This document shows positions 60,061-64,000 of a DNA stretch of 64,000 bases, in pieces. This DNA is from Arthrobacter sp. zg-Y238 (lineage in GTDB: Bacteria; Actinomycetota; Actinomycetes; Actinomycetales; Micrococcaceae): assembly GCF_024385525.1 (NCBI RefSeq), contig NZ_JANFLU010000011.1:434001-498000 (forward strand), written 5' to 3'. A model generated the notes under the pieces. The model was given only the letters and a program-made list of their open reading frames with translations. It had not been told where the DNA came from and did no database searches. Each line of letters begins with the position of its first letter. The first letter of the stretch is position 1. The translations under genes were made by a program, and so were the position numbers.

Positions 60061-61043
60061 TGAGCAGCGAGATCACCGCACAAGGTGAAAAGAAGCTTGT
60101 CCTTGCCACTGGCCGGGCACACCCGGAGCTGGCGGAGGAGATTGCACGCTGTCTTGACACCGACCTGCTGCCGCTGGCGTCTTATGACTTCGCGAACGGC
60201 GAGATCTACGTCCGTCCCGGTGAGAGTGTCCGCGGCACCGATGCCTTCGTGATCCAGGCGCATCCGGCACCGATGAACAACTGGCTGATGGAACAGCTGA
60301 TTACCGTGGATGCGTTGAAGCGGGCCTCTGCCAAGCGCATCACCGTGGTGTCCCCGTTCTACCCGTACGCCCGGCAGGACAAGAAGGGCCGCGGCCGCGA
60401 ACCCATCTCGGCACGCCTGATCGCAGACCTGTACAAGACCGCCGGCGCAGACCGCATCATGAGCGTGGACCTGCACACCTCCCAGATCCAGGGCTTCTTC
60501 GACGGCCCCGTGGACCACCTGATGGCCATCCCGCTGCTGGCCGACTACATCCGCACCCGCGTGGATGTCTCCAACGTCACTGTGGTGTCTCCGGACACCG
60601 GCCGCGTCCGCGTTGCCGAGCAGTGGGCCGAGCGCCTGGGCGGTGCGCCGCTTGCCTTCGTGCACAAGAGCCGCGACCTCACCGTCCCGAACCAGGCCGT
60701 TTCCAAGCAGGTTGTGGGACAGGTTCAAGGCCGCACCTGCGTGCTCATCGATGACATGATCGACACCGGCGGCACCATTGCCGGTGCCGTCCGAGTGCTC
60801 AAGGAAGCCGGCGCCAAGGACGTCATCATCGCTGCCACGCATGCGGTGTTCTCCGACCCGGCGGCGCGGACCCTGGCCGAGTCCGGCGCCCGCGAGGTAG
60901 TCGTCACCAACACCCTGCCTATTCCGGCTGCCAAGCGTTTTGACCAGCTGACCGTGCTTTCGATTGCCCCGCTGATCGCCCGGGCCATCAAGGAAGTCTT
61001 CGAAGACGGATCCGTCACGAGCCTCTTCGACGGCAAGGCCTAG
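60060..61043 (+). CDS. prs: Ribose-phosphate pyrophosphokinase
   Basis: A 327-residue PRPP synthase supplying PRPP for purines, pyrimidines, His, Trp, NAD and, in actinobacteria, decaprenyl-phospho-arabinose routes. Visible: FANGEIYVRPGESVRG, the ATP-binding SPFYPYARQDKKGRGREPIS loop, VDLHTSQIQGFF, and the PRPP loop CVLIDDMIDTGGTIAGA. Translationally coupled to glmU. A GC-rich hairpin follows. Confidence 0.95.
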   Translation: MSSEITAQGEKKLVLATGRAHPELAEEIARCLDTDLLPLASYDFANGEIYVRPGESVRGTDAFVIQAHPAPMNNWLMEQLITVDALKRASAKRITVVSPFYPYARQDKKGRGREPISARLIADLYKTAGADRIMSVDLHTSQIQGFFDGPVDHLMAIPLLADYIRTRVDVSNVTVVSPDTGRVRVAEQWAERLGGAPLAFVHKSRDLTVPNQAVSKQVVGQVQGRTCVLIDDMIDTGGTIAGAVRVLKEAGAKDVIIAATHAVFSDPAARTLAESGAREVVVTNTLPIPAAKRFDQLTVLSIAPLIARAIKEVFEDGSVTSLFDGKA

Positions 61044-61062
61044 GCACTAACAGCTTGTATAA

Positions 61063-61104
61063 CCGCCCGCCCGGGCTGCGCTTCGGCGCCGTTCGGGCGG
61101 GCGG
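61063..61104 (+). terminator. Terminator-like hairpin after prs
   Basis: CCGCCCGCCCG pairs with CGGGCGGGCGG (11 bp) around a 20-base loop that itself can pair. The T tract is poor (ACTTGT), so efficiency is uncertain. Confidence 0.6.
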
Positions 61105-61292
61105 ACTTGTGCTGGTAGCATTGAGACCGATGCCTAGGCGAGGGAGCGGCCCGGAGAATTCCGGACGAACTCCGTTATCGACGGTGGCTGGCAACTTCTG
61201 ATCGTACAAAGGACCGTTATCCGGTCCGTACGGTGCACTGTTCCGAAACCGGCGCCTGAGGCAACCACGGAACACCACTTACAGGAGTAGCA

Positions 61293-61901
61293 ATGTCTGA
61301 GCAGAAGCTCGCAGGAACCGCCCGCACCGAGTTCGGCAAGGGCGCAGCCCGCAAGGCCCGCGCCGCCGGCCAGATCCCGGCAGTCATCTACGGCCACGGC
61401 GCCGATGTTATGCACATCCTGCTGCCGGCCAAGGCCACCACGCTGGCCGTCCGCACCTCCAACGCCCTGCTGGAAATCGACGTCGACGGCGAGTCCCACC
61501 TGGCCCTGGCCCGCGACATCCAGCGCGACCCGATCAAGCAGATCATCGAGCACATCGACCTCCTGACCGTCCGCAAGGGCGAGAAGGTCGAGGTTGAGGT
61601 CAACGTCCACGTCGAAGGCGAACTGGCTGCAGGCGACTCCGTCTACAACCAGGAAGCCAACACCGTCCTGGTTACCGCAGACGCCACCGACCTGCCGGAA
61701 ACCATCGTGGTCAGCATCGAAGGCCGCAAGGCCGGCGAGCACATCTACGCCTCCGACCTCGTCCTGCCTGCCGGCGTCGAGCTGCTGCTTGATCCGGAGA
61801 CCATGATCATCAACATCTCCGAGCCCACCGTCCAGGACCTCGGCGCTCCGTCCGACGAGCAGGTTGCTGTTGCAGCTGCTGAAGTCGGCGCCGAAGCGTA
61901 A
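61293..61901 (+). CDS. rplY: 50S ribosomal protein L25/general stress protein Ctc
   Basis: A 202-residue long-form L25 (Ctc type): N-terminal 5S rRNA-binding domain (ARTEFGKGAARKARAAGQIPAVIYGHG) then a beta-rich C-terminal TL5 domain (VEVEVNVHVEGELAAGD) and acidic Ala tail. It binds 5S rRNA in the large subunit. ATG with AGGAG upstream. The 188-base segment before it holds no gene. The pth gene follows on the same strand, the usual order. Confidence 0.95.
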   Translation: MSEQKLAGTARTEFGKGAARKARAAGQIPAVIYGHGADVMHILLPAKATTLAVRTSNALLEIDVDGESHLALARDIQRDPIKQIIEHIDLLTVRKGEKVEVEVNVHVEGELAAGDSVYNQEANTVLVTADATDLPETIVVSIEGRKAGEHIYASDLVLPAGVELLLDPETMIINISEPTVQDLGAPSDEQVAVAAAEVGAEA

Positions 61902-61967
61902 TCCACTTCCGGGGCCTGCTCCCCGTAACGGAGCCGTCCGGTTCTCATTGAAGGAGCAGTACCAGTA

Positions 61968-62555
61968 GTGAGCAGCAATACCTGGCTTGTAGCCGGGCTC
62001 GGCAACCCCGGGCCCGGCTACAGCCGTAACCGGCACAATGTGGGCCAGATGGTCCTGGATGAACTTGCCTCCCGCATGGGTGGAAAGTTCAAGACGCATA
62101 AGTCCCACGCGTCCATTGTCGAAGGACGCCTCGGCATCGGCGGTCCGCGCGTGGTCCTGGCCAAGCCCCTGACGTACATGAATCTGTCCGGCGGTCCCGT
62201 TTCCTCCCTGGCCCGGTTCTTCGACATCGACCCCGCGCAGGTGGTGGCCGTCCACGACGAGATCGACATCCCCTTCAACACCATCAAGCTCAAGCTCGGC
62301 GGGGGAGAAGGCGGACACAACGGTCTCCGGGATATCAGCAAGGCCCTGGGCACCAAGGATTATCTTCGTGTGAGGGTAGGCGTCGGCCGCCCGCCTGGGC
62401 GTATGGACACCGCGGATTACGTACTTAAGGATTTTTCCGGCACCGAGGCCAAGGAGCTTCCGTTCCTCGTCGGCGACGCCGCCGACGCCGTGGAGCTGCT
62501 CCTGTCCGAGGGCCTTACCGCCGCTCAGCAGAAGTTTCATGCCACAGGTGCGTGA
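61968..62555 (+). CDS. pth: Peptidyl-tRNA hydrolase
   Basis: A 195-residue enzyme that frees tRNA from stalled peptidyl-tRNA. The family start WLVAGLGNPGPGYSRNRHNV with catalytic His, the KPLTYMNLSGGPV motif, HDEIDIPF with its Asp, and GGGEGGHNGLRDI are intact. GTG start with GGAGCAG upstream. In relatives it is adjacent to rplY, as here. Confidence 0.95.
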   Translation: MSSNTWLVAGLGNPGPGYSRNRHNVGQMVLDELASRMGGKFKTHKSHASIVEGRLGIGGPRVVLAKPLTYMNLSGGPVSSLARFFDIDPAQVVAVHDEIDIPFNTIKLKLGGGEGGHNGLRDISKALGTKDYLRVRVGVGRPPGRMDTADYVLKDFSGTEAKELPFLVGDAADAVELLLSEGLTAAQQKFHATGA

Positions 62556-62680
62556 GCTCAGAGCTAGGTAGCAGCGGGGCAGAATGGAGTAGTTTTCCAG
62601 CGTCCCGATTGCCGGGGGACCATTGTTTCGGTTCGGTCACCGGGCCTAAAATGGAACCAGCCTTCAGGGCTCCCAAAGCG

Positions 62681-62740
62681 GGGCCGACGTCGGGAGGCCT
62701 CCGAGACTGGGCCACCCCCATCCCGGCGTCGGTCCCTTAT
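62681..62740 (+). terminator. Possible pth terminator
   Basis: GGG-CCGACG (62681-62689) pairs with CGTCGG-T-CCC (62727-62736), enclosing the palindrome GGAGGCCTCC, followed by TTATTATC. The long interior makes this a weak call. Confidence 0.3.
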
Positions 62741-62773
62741 TATCACCGCATTCCTATCACCCTTATTAGTACC
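62734..62773. repeat. 14-bp direct repeat before the terminal regulator gene
   Basis: CCCTTATTATCACC (62734-62747) recurs as CCCTTATTAGTACC (62760-62773), 26 bp apart with two mismatches, in the AT-richer 434-base gap after pth. No gene is seen in that gap. Confidence 0.6.
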
Positions 62774-62874
62774 GTCTTTCCGCCTCAGCCCGGTGCAGCC
62801 TGATGCTTCTAAGCCAGGCTGAAGAGGCTCGGTGCGCTCATTAGGCGCGCCGTGAAAAAACATGCTTTTGTATC

Positions 62875-62903
62875 TAGACGCTTCCTACTTACGCGCGTAT
62901 GCT
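62875..62903 (+). promoter_or_regulatory. Candidate promoter of the terminal AAA regulator gene
   Basis: TAGACG, a 17-base spacer, then TATGCT, about 80 bases before the ATG at 62990. Confidence 0.35.
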
Positions 62904-62989
62904 CCATTCCACTGAGCAGTTGCTACCGATAGACGCGGCATCCCGAATCCGGATTCCGTGCTGGCGTTGTGGGGGGCGTGGGCTGGTTG

Positions 62990-64000
62990 ATGGAAAGTGT
63001 TTCACTTGTCGCCGGGCTAATCGGACGCAAAGAGCTAGTTGAAGATCTGTGTTCGGCCCTTGCTGCCGGCGGAGCCGGAGCAGTCATCCTCGGTCAGCCC
63101 GGTGCCGGGAAAACTGCGGTGCTCAACGCCGTCGCTGACCGTCTGCGGGCTGACTTCCACATAATTCCGGTCCGCGGTACAGCCATCGCCGCCGAGACTC
63201 CGTACGGAGCCCTGGCCTACCTCGTAAGCAGCCTGCCCGAAGGCGCGGACCAGGATCCGCTTCAGCTGCTGCAGGAACTCGGCCGCTCCTTTGAGTCCGA
63301 AGCGCAGGAAAAGCCCGTGCTGGTCACGGTGGACAACGCGGACCGGTTGGATCGATTTTCCATCATGGTGCTGTCCCAGTTGCTTCGGCGGGGAAAGATT
63401 GCCGTGCTGGCGGCTGCTTCTCAGTCGATGGACGCAAACCATGAGCTGGTGGGCCTGTGGAGCGAAGGCCTGCTGGAACGGGTCGACCTTGAACTGCTCA
63501 CAGAGCGGCAAACCCGCCTGTTGATGCAGGAGTTGCTCGGAGGTCCCGTATCGTCTCTTGCCGCAGCCACAATGTGGCAGGAAACAGCGGGCAGCCCCCG
63601 GCTCATCCGGCTCATGACAGGTGCACAGGTGCGGTCCGGAACCTTGGTGCGCCGGGAAAGCATATGGGTCCGCACAGCCCCCTTTGTCCGCACCGGCGAG
63701 GTCAGTGAGGTTTTCGACACCGTGCTGGACCTGCTGGGCGCCCACGAACGCCGGCTGGTGGAGGTCCTGGCCCTGTGTGTCAGCCTGCCGTTATCCAGAG
63801 TCCTGGAACTGGTACCGGCAGCTGCCGTAGAGACACTCGAAGAGCAGCAGGTTATCTCTGTTGGCGGCGACCCGCCTTCCGTGAGGCTCGGCGGTGGAAC
63901 TCCGGGCTCAGTGATAGCGGCGAGTATGGCGCCCGGCCGGAGGCGGGAACTGTGGGAGGACGTGGCAGTCCGGATTGACCCCACGGACATGGACGGCGAG
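62990..64000 (+). CDS. AAA ATPase regulator, LuxR/LAL-like, N-terminal part
   Basis: The frame is open from ATG 62990 to the window end (337 codons, no stop), so the gene is truncated by the window. The N-terminus is a STAND/AAA-type ATPase: IGRKELVEDL, Walker A GQPGAGKTAV (about 35-44) and Walker B VLVTVDNADRLD (about 109-120), then a helical region. This layout fits large LuxR-family (LAL) regulators, whose HTH would lie far beyond the window; without it the call is inference. The lower-GC, gene-free 434 bases upstream would hold its control region. Confidence 0.75.
   Translation, partial: MESVSLVAGLIGRKELVEDLCSALAAGGAGAVILGQPGAGKTAVLNAVADRLRADFHIIPVRGTAIAAETPYGALAYLVSSLPEGADQDPLQLLQELGRSFESEAQEKPVLVTVDNADRLDRFSIMVLSQLLRRGKIAVLAAASQSMDANHELVGLWSEGLLERVDLELLTERQTRLLMQELLGGPVSSLAAATMWQETAGSPRLIRLMTGAQVRSGTLVRRESIWVRTAPFVRTGEVSEVFDTVLDLLGAHERRLVEVLALCVSLPLSRVLELVPAAAVETLEEQQVISVGGDPPSVRLGGGTPGSVIAASMAPGRRRELWEDVAVRIDPTDMDGE

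Overview
The window is chromosomal DNA from a high-GC Gram-positive bacterium of the Actinomycetota, most likely an Arthrobacter-like member of the Micrococcaceae. The clues are mycothiol chemistry (mca), a WhiB regulator, an Rpf resuscitation factor, a PMT-type O-mannosyltransferase, many GTG/TTG starts, and family-level gene order matching other actinobacteria. I see no insertion sequence, prophage, CRISPR array or rRNA. There is one tRNA gene, tRNA-Gln(TTG). Comparisons to M. tuberculosis order below are from memory, not from a search.

Block A (1-17.8 kb): the tail of an AI-2E-type permease, ilvA and a rhomboid protease. Then a run like Rv1080c-Rv1086: greA, a DUF4307 gene, mca, a small membrane protein, a DUF255 thioredoxin-fold protein, a hemolysin III gene and a short cis-prenyltransferase. 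This is followed by PIN-PhoH (phoH2), a prepilin peptidase, a NUDIX gene, a tetR-MFS drug efflux pair, fumC, a carbonic anhydrase, a DUF4245 gene and glpX.

Block B (17.8-36.4 kb): a FemAB-like transferase; the leftward run purK-purE-LCP-manA; gtrA; a TIGR03089 gene; whiB; a very large GT2/membrane protein; a DUF5719 gene; a zincin-fold gene lacking HExxH; DUF3499; Trm112; ahcY; then an RDD/SpoIIM-like divergent pair. manB and a SIS-domain gene, usually part of this cluster in relatives, are absent here and manA sits elsewhere. The ahcY-RDD convergent gap is filled by a strikingly regular 13-unit repeat array.

Block C (36.4-64 kb): a DUF1461/TIGR01906 membrane protein with a long acidic N-terminus, a fadD-type ligase, PMT, rsmI, a succinate-semialdehyde dehydrogenase, a transglutaminase-DUF58-MoxR operon, tatD, rpf, an HTH/TPR regulator, ksgA, ispE, an ABC-F protein, a TetR-NUDIX fusion, tRNA-Gln, glmU, prs, rplY, pth, and the start of a large AAA/LuxR-like regulator cut by the window end. 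Cell-envelope supply (ispE, glmU, LCP, PMT, FemAB, Rpf), translation upkeep (ksgA, rsmI, pth, rplY, Trm112) and central carbon/purine metabolism (fumC, glpX, purEK, prs) dominate.

The most unusual items are the TetR-NUDIX single-chain fusion, the three-direct-plus-one-inverted higher-order repeat array, the highly structured rpf leader, and a greA leader with a terminator-like hairpin between a good promoter and the start codon.
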